DNA from: Gentiana macrophylla
Lineage: Eukaryota; Streptophyta; Magnoliopsida; Gentianales; Gentianaceae
Length of the DNA: 64,000 nucleotides
Assembly: GCA_026214975.1 (NCBI GenBank)
Contig: JAOBSW010000178.1
Coordinates: 1 to 64,000 of the forward strand
Reading direction: 5' to 3'
Shown: one piece after another, positions 11,042 through 21,074 of the stretch
Numbering within the stretch: position 1 is the first letter of the stretch
Layout: the number at the start of each line of letters is the position of its first letter
Made by a program: the position numbers and the translations under genes
Notes under the pieces: generated by a model
Database searches by the model: none
What the model was told of the DNA's origin: nothing
The model's input: the letters and a program-made list of their open reading frames with translations, nothing else

Positions 11042-12000
11042 GCATGTACTTACTGCAACTTATTATGACGTGACATTGTACTTCTCTATTACTTACTGCA
11101 ATTTAGTTGCACTGATGTACACAGAAAACTTATTTCTATCATAATGCAGTGACTTCATCTTTATATAACATTATAATAAAGTATAAGGTGGCCTGATTAT
11201 TCATTGATATGACATTCTACTTCTTTTTAATGCAATGACATGATGTTTTCAACTTCATTCTGCAGTGACATCAGAGTTTTCATTCGAAAAAAATACAGCC
11301 TTCTATTTTACAGGTCTTGCTTGATTCCTTATGTAGTGACATTATACTTCTCTATTACTTACTGCAATTTAGTTCCAATCTTGCACACACAAAACTTATT
11401 TCTATCACATTGCAGTGACTTCATCTTTACATAACATTATAATGAAGTTTAAAGTGGACTCATTATTCATTGATATGACATTCTACTTCAATTTAATGGA
11501 ACGACATGATGTTTTTAACCTTATTCTGCAGTGACATCAGAATTTTCATTCAAAAAAAACACAGCCTTCTATTTTACAGGTCTGGCTTGATTCCTTATGC
11601 AGTGACATTATACTTCTCTATTACTTACTACAATTTAGTTCCAACCTTACACACACAAAACTTATTTCTATCCCAATGCAGTGACTTCATCTTTACATAA
11701 CATTATAATACAGTATAAAATGCATTCCTTATTCATTTACATGACATTCTACTTCTTTTGAAAGCAATGACATGATGTTTTCAACCTTATTATGCAGTGA
11801 CATCAGACTTTTCATTCGGAAAAAAACACAGCCTTCTGATTTCTAGGTGTGGCTTGATTCCTTATGCAGTGACATTATATTTCTCTATTACTTACTGCAA
11901 TTTAGATCCAAGCTTGCACACACAAAACTTATTTCTATCAAAATGCAGTCACTTCATCTTTACATAACATTATAATGTTGTGTAGAAAACACTCTCTACT
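11042..12000. repeat. Tandem array, 266-bp unit, about three and a half copies
   Basis: GCAGTGACATCAGA begins at 11262, 11528 and 11794, exactly 266 bases apart each time. Each unit also holds TACTTCTCTATTACTTAC, CACACAAAACTTATTTCTAT and GCAGTGACTTCATCTTTAC. The left part of the array continues at about 8690-8943 on the other side of the inserted LTR. It lies in what would be an intron of the - strand MULE gene. Confidence 0.85.
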
Positions 12001-12105
12001 ATGATTTCAAGTACAATTTCACCCAATGTCTATACTTATGCCGTAAAATTGCTATTCAGTTCAGAAAATCGTATTTTTTGTTGCATGTTCAGTTTGAATA
12101 GCTAC

Positions 12106-12372
12106 TTACCCATCTTTACTCTTCTCTTTTCCTCGTTTCTTTGATTTTTTTGCTGCTACTCTTCTCTTTTCTGCTGAAATTACTTGCTTCCTCCTTGCCA
12201 TTGTTCCGTCACTGTATGATTCGAGACTTTTTTCTGTGATATTGTTCCGATTTCTTCCACTTTCGCTTCTTTCTCCTTGCTTTGGCTTCGGATTATGCAG
12301 TTTCTCTTCTTCGATTGAATGATAATCAGTTTTGTTTCCGTTTTGCTTGCCAAATGTGGTGCGTCGTTCCAT
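12106..12372 (-). pseudogene. N-terminal basic exon of the MULE accessory gene
   Basis: An 88-residue open frame starting at an ATG at 12372 and ending with a strongly basic stretch (AEKRRVAAKKSKKRGKEK) that looks like a nuclear localisation signal. It is the first coding segment of the series on this strand. No catalytic motif. The start is chosen because the sequence upstream becomes simple AT-rich DNA without an open frame. Confidence 0.4.
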
Positions 12373-13008
12373 TTCAGGTTTTATGTGTAATGGTTACTAA
12401 TCATGAGTGATTTTAAGGGAGTAATTTTGTCCATTTGTCACTTTTTTGTCCTTATAACTAAGTGCATGTTTTGAGTGTCCTTTTTGCCTAATTAAGTTCA
12501 AAATGTGTCCTTTTCAATAATTGTCCATATTTTATTCCATACATTTTTTTAAACATTAAAATACACCCCCAACAATTATAATAATATATATCATCCCCCT
12601 TTAATAATCCATAATTTCCCTCGTCTTTCAAAACACATATCACATTTCAAAACACATTTCCAAACCCATTTGCATCGTTGCAGCCGGAAGGAGAAGAACA
12701 AAGGGTAGAGCGAAGATTTTGCTAACAGAGAGCACTGATCGAAATAAATCGTCGTATAACTTGTCTAAGGTATGTCGATTTTTGTTTCATTGTAATGTGT
12801 ATTCGTTGTTGTTGAAATCGGGTTGAAGTCGGAGGATTCTTGGGCATTTTTCAACCAGCCGGCCGTTTTCTGATTGGAGGAATGAGGAAGATGACCAGGT
12901 GCTTGAAACGTCGCCCACAATGACGTTCTTCTTTGCAGAGACAACGTCACCAGGGATTGCGTTTAGAGTCATAAAATCCTAGTAGGTAAGCGATGTAAGT
13001 CAACTAGA
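12373..13008. other. AT-rich flank, possible MULE terminal region
   Basis: No gene seen. Contains TTTTTGTCCTTATAACTAAG (about 12446), similar to a repeated TGTCCTTATAACTAAATAAG at 20605-20660. This could mark related MULE ends, but no matching inverted end or target duplication could be placed. Confidence 0.3.
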
Positions 13009-14617
13009 TGATATATTTTACGATATTTTATCCTCATTTCTCATGCGCTTATTGTGTTTTTCGTATCATTTTGAGCAACTATTGTGATGATTTGACATCT
13101 TTTGCATACATAATAATTATTATAAAAAGACAATTTTGGCGATTATCTAGGCCTTGTTGGCCAAATTTTGTTTTCTAATTTACGCGTAGTATTCTTGTGT
13201 TTTTGTTTTATAAAGACATATATCAAGCTCGAGAGCCTAGATTTGAGAGTGTCAAAGCGTGGATTTGATCGCGACTCGATTCGATGCATAAAAGAGCAGG
13301 ATATATCATTTTGAACAAGAGAAATTACATTGTAGGCGTCCGTCAACACCAGCTTGGCGTCCGCCAATGTACTCATTGAGCCTGCCCACTTTGAAGACCA
13401 GGTCTACTACCATGTATTAATGACCGACACCTGCCACCAACCACCGGTCAACGGTTGGCATCCGCTAACATACCCTTGGGGTCCACCAAGTAGCCCCGAC
13501 GGCCGTCAAAGTGTGCATATGTGGCATTAAAGACATAACATTCAATTTTGAACCACATCCTTACACGTTCCCTTTACCCTAGTGCGAAGGCACCTCCATC
13601 TTCAAGGATTCTCCACCTAAAATCCACCATAGTTTAGCTTTTAATTCAACTTGTAAACATTAATAATTCTTGTTTTGATCATTAGAATCTTTCTTGGAAC
13701 AAGTTTCCGTCTTTTGGTGTAAGCTCCATTGAAGCTGCTTTTGAATTGAATGCAAGTTTCCTTCTTGAAGTTCACAACTTTTAATTGGTAAATTATTAGC
13801 CTTTACTTGTTATTTAGTTGTTGTCAAGAATATGAAATCCTTTATTGACATGTTGGATTTCATAGCTATGAGTAGTTAGTTTTCTTACTGGCCAAGATGA
13901 TGTCTTTGTGATAGTGATGTATTTCTATCAGTTGATTGGGAATGTTGAGCATTGCTCTTAGCCTTTTGTGTTGTTATCTCTTCCTATTTGCATTTGTATT
14001 GCATGTTTGTGTTGGATTTATGGCCTAATACTTGAACACACACACACACACACACACACCTGATTGAGTCGAAAGGAGATTCTTTGTGTGAGAAAGAGAT
14101 AGATAGGCGAAAGGTAAAACCGACCTTAAATGGAACTCGGTTTCTTGTTTGGGGTTTGTTGTTCATTCATTGCATCCTTGGAGCTTCATCATATTGAATC
14201 ATTAGGTTCAGAGTCCTTCAGGGCAAGAGGAGTGAGTGGAGTAATCACGGACACTTGTATGAGGGGTGATTGCTAGATTAGAGGTTGCATCACTAACACA
14301 CACTTGAGCACTATTGAATGGTTGGTAGGAAGTTCATTCCCTTGAAGCTAGTCGAGATATACTTGATCATTGCATTGTCTTGGCCTGGTTTTTTATCATT
14401 TGGTTACCTTTTAGTTTAGTTGTAGTTGAGTGAGCTAACTAGCTTGATCTTGAACACATTTTACTTTCTTGTCAATTGTTGACTTCGACCAAGATAATAT
14501 AGTTAATCGGTACTTAACCTCACAATCCTCGTGGGATACGACCTTGACTCCACTTACCATACTACAATTGACCCGATATACTTGTCGGTGATTTTGGACA
14601 CTTAGAAAGTTCAATCA
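13009..14617 (+). mobile_element. Athila-type LTR (element E)
   Basis: Starts TGATATATTTTACGATATTT, like the LTR of element B, and ends ...TTCAATCA just before a primer-binding site. The last 150 bases carry the shared block GTGGGATACGACCTTGACTC then TTGACCCGATA. A CA microsatellite lies inside (14036-14060). No right-hand LTR is present, so the element is truncated. Confidence 0.6.
14036..14060. repeat. (CA)n microsatellite
   Basis: About 24 bases of uninterrupted CA within LTR E. It produces a false (CV)n frame on the other strand. Confidence 0.9.
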
Positions 14618-14624
14618 AGTTTTA

Positions 14625-14640
14625 TGGCGTGTTGCCGGGG
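14625..14640 (+). other. Primer-binding site of element E
   Basis: TGGCGTGTTGCCGGGG, a slightly altered form of the TGGCGCCGTTGCCGGGG box that Athila elements use with tRNA-Asp. It lies eight bases after the LTR end. Confidence 0.7.
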
Positions 14641-14794
14641 ATTGTGTAACGGTTGATACTTATATTAACTTAAAGATTCTGGGATTAAGTCGTTCTTTCC
14701 TAATATTCTCATTTTATTTCTTTGGTGCTTACCTTACTGGGTGAGTCACCAAGTGTTATTTGATTGTGTTCTTGTTGTTTCTCTCTTGTAGTGA

Positions 14795-15720
14795 ATGAAC
14801 TGTTCTCATCGAGGCAAGGCCCCCGATACTCCTTACATCCCGATTATCAACACTTATATTAGGGATCAAATAGATGAGAGAAAAGTTGGTCAAGCACGCC
14901 GTGAGTTAGATCTTGGTGAAGAATTTTCACAAGAATCATTCTATCAAGAAGGAGAAATGGGTGAGAATCATGGGATTGCACAATGAGGTCAAGAACATGA
15001 TAATGCCCGAAACATCGAGCAAAATCCGAATCCCCAAATTCCAAATTCACCCATTCCACCACAAAACCCATGAGAAGCACAACCTCAAGGTACGCAACTA
15101 CCTCCGCAACCACCACAAAACAACCAAACCGCAACAACAACCGAAACAACAACAACCAACCTCCAAATCCTCCACAAAATCTGAGGCCAATATGTGACCA
15201 AGCGGTGAGGCGAAGAGATGAACCGAACAACCCTATTCGTCTCCCAGAAATTGATGCCAATAATTCGAGATAAAATCTCATCTCTTTGGGTTGGTAGAGA
15301 ACCGAGCTCAATTTCAAGGAAGCCACATGAGGACCCAACGAGACATATCTACAACTTTGAGGAGATTCACAATACAACAAAGAACAATGGGGTTCATAAG
15401 GAAATGACAAGAGTAGCATTGTTCCCATTTTCCTTGATTGAAGAAGCTAAGGAATGGTTTCTCTCTCTTCCTCATCACTCATTGACAACTTGGGAAGAGG
15501 TCCAAAATGAGTTCTTGAAATAATATTTTCCACCGGGCCAAAATCTAGAGTTGAAGGTTGAGATTGATGCATTCAAGAAAGGTCATGATGAATCTTTGAG
15601 TGAGGCATGGTAAAGGTACAAGAGGTTGTTGAAAGCATGCCCCAATCACGTGGATTTTGAATTCGAATAACTATTAACATATATTGATAACTTGGTAAAA
15701 AACATTCAAAACAAAATTAA
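14795..15720 (+). pseudogene. Athila gag fragment (element E)
   Basis: Starts with an ATG after the leader and contains RGKAPDTPYIP, matching the RSGKAPLTPYKP start of gag in element B. After frame changes it continues with HEDPTRHIYNFEEI, MTRVALFPFSLIEEAKEWFL and LTTWEEVQNEFLK, the retrotransposon gag core, then YFPPGQNLELK. Stops and frame breaks are present at 14986, 15280-15300, 15521 and 15612. The sequence loses similarity near 15720. Protease, RT and integrase are missing. This is structural capsid-like protein coding DNA and no longer functional. Confidence 0.75.
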
Positions 15721-15789
15721 ATTGGGTCTTATGGGTTTCTGACAATGCTAGGTACTGTCTATATGAAATTTGGCCATTCAAGCTATTGA

Positions 15790-16450
15790 GTCTTCTGAAA
15801 GATGATCAACGGCATGCACATACTTGAACGAACAAAGCGCTAAGGGTCCAAGAGTTCTTTCTCTGAGAAAACCCTCCGACGATCAAGTCAGTGATTTGAC
15901 AATTAGGTAGAATATATGTAATTTTTGAAGAGTAATGATCATACGAGATAACATACCATGAATGTGAGGAGATGGTCCCTTTATACCGTGTATCATGATG
16001 GAGATGGTGGTTCAATCAATGGTTATGTTGTGAGTCGAGGATTATCCAGGTTATAGTGGGCGGAATTCCAATGATAAATGCGCAAATGTTGCACGTGACA
16101 TAATACGACATGCGCTATGTCGGCTATGAAGGATAGTGTACGACTTGCGCCACATCGGATATTTGAGACCGGTAGTGTCATGCACCACGTCGACCATTCC
16201 GTGTTGGTGGCGACTGCGTTGTTTGATGAAGAAAATCTCCTTATGGGAGTAAGGCTATATCTTCATCGAAAGAGCCCAAGTAAAAAAACAGAGGCCATGT
16301 CGGCCTGGATGCTAATGCCGGCGTCGAAACACTTAGCAAATGGTACGTCGATGACGAATGTGGACCAACTCGGTCCGTATCTTTGAGTGAACTTATGTTC
16401 ATGGTTACGTGTGATGGGTGTCATGTGTATAATGATCGATCTCAAATTCT
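15790..16450. mobile_element. LTR-like fragment, possibly Tat lineage
   Basis: GC-richer than its surroundings. It contains GAGAAAACCCTCCGACGATC followed by AAGTCAGTG, a block I associate with the LTR or leader region of Tat-type gypsy elements, and then CCGTGTTGGTGGCGACTGC-type sequence. No ends, PBS or target duplication found; the assignment is tentative. Confidence 0.3.
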
Positions 16451-16785
16451 CTTTAGGCGTTAATGAGAGACGTAGTTCCGCTAAAAAAATTAAAAAATGA
16501 GATCATTTTGTGATAATTATCTTTATTTGAACATATTTTATTTTTTTAAATTAGACACACCGCAACAATTACAATATTTTTAGTTTTCTATTTAATTTAA
16601 TCAAAACACGCATGAGACACTTATCTTTTGATACAATAAATAATAGTTTGCTAGTGTAAATAAAAGTGAATGAATTTCTCTGGGAACACACCATAGTACG
16701 CCCTTTATTAAGAAAATTATTTAAATTTTTGACTGTACTAAAATGTTCATGTATATAATGAATGTAAATATGCAACATTTTTTAA

Positions 16786-17688
16786 GGGGAATGAGGAGAA
16801 TAGCATAAAATATTTCATCAATTGAGTAAAAGGGACAGTTTTGAAAGCTTTTTGATAAAGAAAAGCTATTTATTATTCATCGAAATTCACTTGTGTTCAA
16901 ATTCACTATTTAAATTCATCGCCGAAATTCATTATCAAAATTCACTAATTTTCAAAATTCATTGTCGAGATTCATTGATTTTCGGGATTCATTTGTCAAA
17001 TTCATTCATCGAAATTCATTGATTTTGGATTCATTGAGGAGATTCATCGATTTGAGGATTATTTGTTTGTCCTTCTCATTATAAAATTATGGATTGTCTT
17101 CTCCCTATAAAAATTATGTAGTTGTCGCATTCTTAAAAATATTAAGATTGTGTCCTTATCCCTAATTTTCCATTTTTTAATCTATTACTTAATAATAAAT
17201 AAGCATACCTTACTAAACTTTAGTAGTGGTTATTAGTTATAAAGCCAGTCATTAGAACTTAATAATTATTTATGACACTCAAAAACTTATTTGGAAAATT
17301 AGGGATAAGGACACAATCTGAAATATTTTTAAGAATAGCGATAAATTGCATATTTTTATAGGGAGAAGATGACAACTGCATAATTTTTATAAGCGAAAAG
17401 ACAAACGATGAATCCTTAAAATCGATGAATTTCCGATGAATCCTTAAATCGATGAATTTTGATGAATAATTTTCGGCGATGAATCCTAAAATTAGTGAAT
17501 TTCGACGATTAATTTTGAAAATTAGTGAATTTCGACGATGAATTCGTCGATGAATTTAAAGCAAATGAATTTGAACACAAGTGAATTTCGACGATGAATA
17601 AATAGTTTTGTCCTTTATGCAAAAGTTTAAAAAAACTGTCCTTCTACTCAATTGATGAAATATTTCTGTCCTTCTCCCTCATTCCCCC
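16786..17688. mobile_element. Foldback element with arms of about 400 bp
   Basis: The left arm starts GGGGAATGAGGAGAA at 16786 and the right arm ends TTCTCCCTCATTCCCCC at 17688. The arms match as inverted copies over about 400 bases, including ATTTCATCAATTGAGTA, CACTTGTGTTCAAATTCA and GTGTCCTTATCCCTAATTTT, and flank a middle of about 100 bases (17190-17285). Inside each arm a short AAATTCATCGA-like unit is repeated many times. No clear target duplication could be found (ATTTTTTAA on the left versus AAACTTATT on the right). No coding capacity. Confidence 0.8.
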
Positions 17689-17718
17689 AAACTTATTTGG
17701 TTATAATGACTATCTAAT

Positions 17719-17986
17719 TTATTTTAGTTGGTGAGTGTAATTAATGACTCGGCAATGGCATCTGAAGGCGGCAGGCTGATCCTTCTTCTTGATGGGGGAG
17801 TCAGGAGATGATGATAGTTTAAGATCGCGTAAACCACAGACATTACCATCGCAAACACAACCTTCATTGGAGGAGGAGGAGGACGGCGGCTCAGGCTCTG
17901 ATGAAGCTGATGATGATTGTTTGAAACATCCACAGAGATTCAACGACGTCAAAGCCATTATGCATGCGTGCGATCCAAGAACATAA
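17719..17986. other. Short open frames of unclear status
   Basis: A - strand frame of 79 residues (17958-17719) with a run of Ser and Pro and a Cys-rich middle (GCVCDGNVCG) overlaps a + strand frame of 65 residues with an acidic run. Neither matches a family I know. Both could be chance frames in GC-richer DNA, or one could be a captured exon next to the KH pseudogene. Confidence 0.15.
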
Positions 17987-18249
17987 AGAAAAATCTTCTT
18001 GCCCGTGAATTGTGTGATATTTTTGTGCTCAAATGTGTATATATATGGTAAGCAGCAAATGGCTTCTTTTAAAGAGAAAATGGCTATTAATTCTTATCCA
18101 ACGAAATGAATAGTTCGACAATTCCCATATGTGGATGTTATTGCCTATTGGGGTCAATATAAGGTGGCTAATACAACTATACAAGGTAGGTGGCAATTTT
18201 GATGGATTTTTTTTTTTACCATACAAATGAGGATGAAACAAGGCGAAGA

Positions 18250-18915
18250 AGAACGAAGCAAAGCGTTATAGTTCTCATTCTCGCTCCCGAAAACCGTTTT
18301 CATGGAAAGGATTGTGGTTATGAACAATTAATCGCCGGTCCGGTGACCGGAAAGTAGGTGAACAGGATTTTACGGTGACGACTAGGTTTAAAATACTGTG
18401 TCATGATGCTAGAGCTGGAGGTGTGATTGGTAAGGGTGGTGGAATTAGTCTATCAGATAACATACCAGTGCTCATGTATGTGTGCATGACTTAATCACCG
18501 CGACGGCGAGCATGTCATTGAGATTTCCGATACTCGGATGAGCTTTCGGAGAACGCATGCGGAGTTTTCGCAAACTCAGGAGGCATTGATTTTGGTACAC
18601 AGCAGGATTTTGGGACGATTATGAAAGTTACGGCGGTATTAAGGACAAGGAAGAAGGTAGAAATAGTAAGAACAATCACCACCATAACCGCGGCGGTGGC
18701 GGCTTGAAATGAGTGGTAACAAGGTTGGTGGTGCCGGAAGTGCTTGTTGGGAGTTTAATAGGAAGAGGAGGGAAGATAATTAAACAAATGAGATTAACCA
18801 GTAAAGCTTACATCAAGGTTTTGACCAGTGAACAAAGTTTGCCCCGGTGCGTTGCCGCCTCGGAGGAGGTTGTTCAGGTTGTTTGGAAACTGACTGTCCC
18901 CTTCCCCCCTTGAGC
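18250..18915 (+). pseudogene. KH-domain RNA-binding protein pseudogene
   Basis: Two KH-domain regions can be read in broken frames. The first has FKILCHDARAGGVIGKGG (about 18390-18445) with the GKGG loop of a KH fold, then EISDTRMSFRRTHAEFSQTQ after a frame change (about 18520-18585). The second, 18713-18913, has RLVVPEVLVGSLIGRGGKII with the GRGG loop and ends SLPRCVAASEEVVQVV. This spacing and wording match plant multi-KH proteins of the HEN4/RCF3-like type, which bind RNA in the nucleus. The region between the domains, normally arginine and glycine rich, has HHHNRGGGG-like remnants. Stops in the first domain and a truncated C-terminus (stop at 18911) make it non-functional. The lack of introns fits a retrocopy or a captured fragment. 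Confidence 0.7.
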
Positions 18916-19136
18916 GGTATGTGTTGATATTTTGACTCTTAAGTAGGATTGATTAAGGTTCTAACGAAATCATTGTGGCGTTAAATGGCGTTTGATATGT
19001 TCATTCAATGGAACTGATATTTCTAAAAAAAATATGATCCTCATTTACTTACGGTCTCCCCTGTGTTTATATGCATTTTGACAAACAAGTGTAAGCTCAA
19101 GAACTACCGAATTAAGAAATATTTTTACGATTTACA

Positions 19137-19354
19137 TGCTACTTGATGGAGTGACATTGATGTCTGATGCAGGGACATTGATGACTTATGCAGTGACATT
19201 AATGTCTGATACAAGGACATTGATGACTTATGCAGTGACATTGATGTTTGATGCAGGGACATTGATGTTTGATGCAGGGACATTGATGACTGATGTAGGG
19301 ACATTGATGTCCGATGCAGTGACATTGATGAATGATCCAGGGACATTAAGCTAA
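19137..19354. repeat. Minisatellite 1a, 21-bp unit, ten copies
   Basis: Unit ACATTGATGTCTGATGCAGGG / ...GACTTATGCAGTG. Because 21 is a multiple of three, both strands stay open: on - it encodes a seven-residue repeat MSLHQTS / MSLHKSS. The unit contains the GCAGTGACAT motif of the 0-12 kb region. Confidence 0.9.
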
Positions 19355-19555
19355 ACAAGATCGTCAAATGATTCAAGATCGTGTTAAAGAATTGAGGGAT
19401 TCCACAATGAATCCAATTATCAGGAGGGCACAAACAACGTGTGGCCATTACAAGAGTCATAGTGAAGAGTCCTTGTAGTTTCACCAAACTTGTACTTCTA
19501 TCCATATTAAAAGCTCCACATTTGGAGAAATGCAAAACAAGAGGAGAGCTGACTG
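19355..19555. other. Spacer between minisatellite arrays
   Basis: The + strand reads RQMIQDRVKELRDSTMNPII then RRAQTTCGHYKSHSEES, a coding-like stretch of about 50 residues ending in a stop. I do not recognise it. It may be an exon remnant of a MULE accessory gene that the minisatellites flank. Confidence 0.25.
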
Positions 19556-19800
19556 ATGCAGTTGTTAGGTTTTATGCAGTGACATTGATGTTTGATGCAG
19601 TGACATTGACGACTTATGCAGTGACATTGGCGACTTATACAATGACATTGATGTCTGATGCGGTGACATTGATGACTTATGCAGTGACATTGATGTCTGA
19701 TGCAGGGACATTGATGACTTATCTGATGACATTGATATCTCAAGCGATGACATTGATGACTATTTACAATTAGATAACTGATGCAATGATATTGATGTCA
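19556..19800. repeat. Minisatellite 1b, 21-bp unit, about eleven copies
   Basis: A second block of the same 21-bp unit as 19137-19354, with more variation at its right end (TATCTGATGACATTGATAT). The - strand is again open with an MSLHQTS-like repeat. Confidence 0.9.
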
Positions 19801-19984
19801 CCGCATATACAACTTGATACACACATTTGATAACTTTGTAAAGTAACTTTATTTCTTTGTTATCTTTAAATATTTGATTGATGTTGGTTTATTTGATTAG
19901 TGTTGGTTTAAATTTTCGATAACTTTGTAAAATAAGCGTATTTCTTTTTTTTTTTTGGTTTAAAGGCATATTTTTACAACCAAA

Positions 19985-20160
19985 GGTATCATAAATTGTT
20001 ACAATAACACGTCATTTGCATAAATCGTTACAATAACACGTCCTTTGCATAATTCGATACAATAAGACATCATCACCGCATAGATCGCTACAATAAGAAG
20101 TCATCAGATAAATCGCTACAATGAGACGTCATTGCATAAATCGCTACAATGAGATGTCAC
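19985..20160. repeat. Minisatellite 2, about 28-38-bp unit
   Basis: Six imperfect copies of GCATAAATCGCTACAATAAG followed by ACGTCAT. Unit length varies, which suggests an older array than the 21-bp one. Confidence 0.75.
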
Positions 20161-20312
20161 TGATCAATGTTGTCAATGGATCACGGTGGTCAATACATCA
20201 TGGTAGCCAATGTATCGCGGCGGTCAATGCATCGGGGTGGTTAATGGATCCCGGTGGCCAATGCATCCGGGTAGGTGGTCAATGCATGACGGTGATCAAT
20301 ACATCATATCGA
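20160..20312. repeat. Minisatellite 3, about 20-bp unit
   Basis: Seven or eight copies of GGTGGTCAATGCATCACG with substitutions. It follows minisatellite 2 without a gap but shares no unit with it. Confidence 0.8.
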
Positions 20313-20914
20313 TTTTTATGAAGAAAAAAATTGATTTTATGAAATTTATTCGAAAAATATCAAATTTGATTTTAGAATAAAGAAGACGAAAAAAAATGAA
20401 TTTTAGTGAAAAAATTATGATGATCCGAGTTTTAGATCAAAATATATGACCTTTAGAAATATGGTGAATTAAACTTAAAAAAAAAAACCACCCACGTTCA
20501 GTAAGTTTTTTTTTTCTTTTTACTATTTTTTTTTTTAAACGTTTTTTTTTTCCTCCTTTTTTTTTTCCCTTCTTCCTCTTTATCCACTTGAAATTAGAAT
20601 GTCCTTATAACTAAATAAGTTTCCTTCTTAAAATTAGAATGTCCTTATAACTAAATAAGATTTCAGAATGTCCTATTACCCCTAATAAGTTGAAAATAAG
20701 TCTTTTTAAATAATTGGCCCTTGTTAGTAACTGTATAGAACATGAGAAAAACAAGCACCAAATTCTGATGTGTTTTATTTGATTATTGATTAAGATAGCG
20801 TTGGTAAAAGCTTTTATCTTTATGATCAAAAAGATTTTGTCAAATAAAATGATAATATTATTGTATTTTATTTTGATTTATATCCCCGTACATTATGCAC
20901 AGGTTCATTGCTAG

Positions 20915-20950
<36 letters not shown>

Positions 20951-21060
20951 ATTTGAAAATGAAAAAAAATCACTTGAAAAGAAACAAATTTTCCCCTCAA
21001 ATCAAAAGAAAAGAAACAATTTTTTTTTTTACACTGATCAGTTAATATTTCTGCCTTTGA
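20313..21060. other. Low-complexity flank with short repeats
   Basis: No gene. Holds several poly-T runs (20506-20570), two copies about 40 bases apart of TTAGAATGTCCTTATAACTA (20595-20660), and a (TA)n tract (20917-20948). Confidence 0.6.
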
Positions 21061-21074
21061 CCGGTTGTTGACTA

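Larger units (their letters stand above)
2850..12372 (-). pseudogene. Split accessory gene of the MULE (plant-mobile-domain / Ulp1-like), decayed
   Basis: Seven coding-like segments lie on the - strand in one order: 12372-12106 (basic N-terminus), about 8420-7766 (mobile-domain-like), 7675-7484, 7410-7205 joined to 5395-4898 (acidic, coiled coil), 4620-4312 (coiled coil), about 4170-3718 (coiled coil and basic), and 3146-2850 (possible Ulp1-like end). Between them are repeat-filled intervals that would be introns. MULEs that carry a Ulp1-like cysteine protease gene beside the transposase are known in plants (Kaonashi type). Assigning these pieces to one gene is my inference from common strand, order and content. 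Several segments contain stops, and two LTR insertions disrupt the region, so an intact product is not expected. Confidence 0.5.

Noticed and set aside
8403..12000. Repeats with regular spacing as a CRISPR-like array
   Set aside because: Units are long tandem copies without unique spacers, and the DNA is plant nuclear.
14859..15428. 189-residue - strand frame, partly hydrophobic
   Set aside because: Antisense of the Athila gag fragment; the + strand carries the recognisable gag motifs.
16777..17697. 9-bp target duplication for the foldback element
   Set aside because: The nine bases on each side (ATTTTTTAA and AAACTTATT) do not match.
19125..19535. 136-residue - strand frame with MSLHQTS repeats as a real protein gene
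   Set aside because: The frame is open because the DNA unit is 21 bp; no start context, domain or gene structure supports a gene. Kept only as a finding on the minisatellite.
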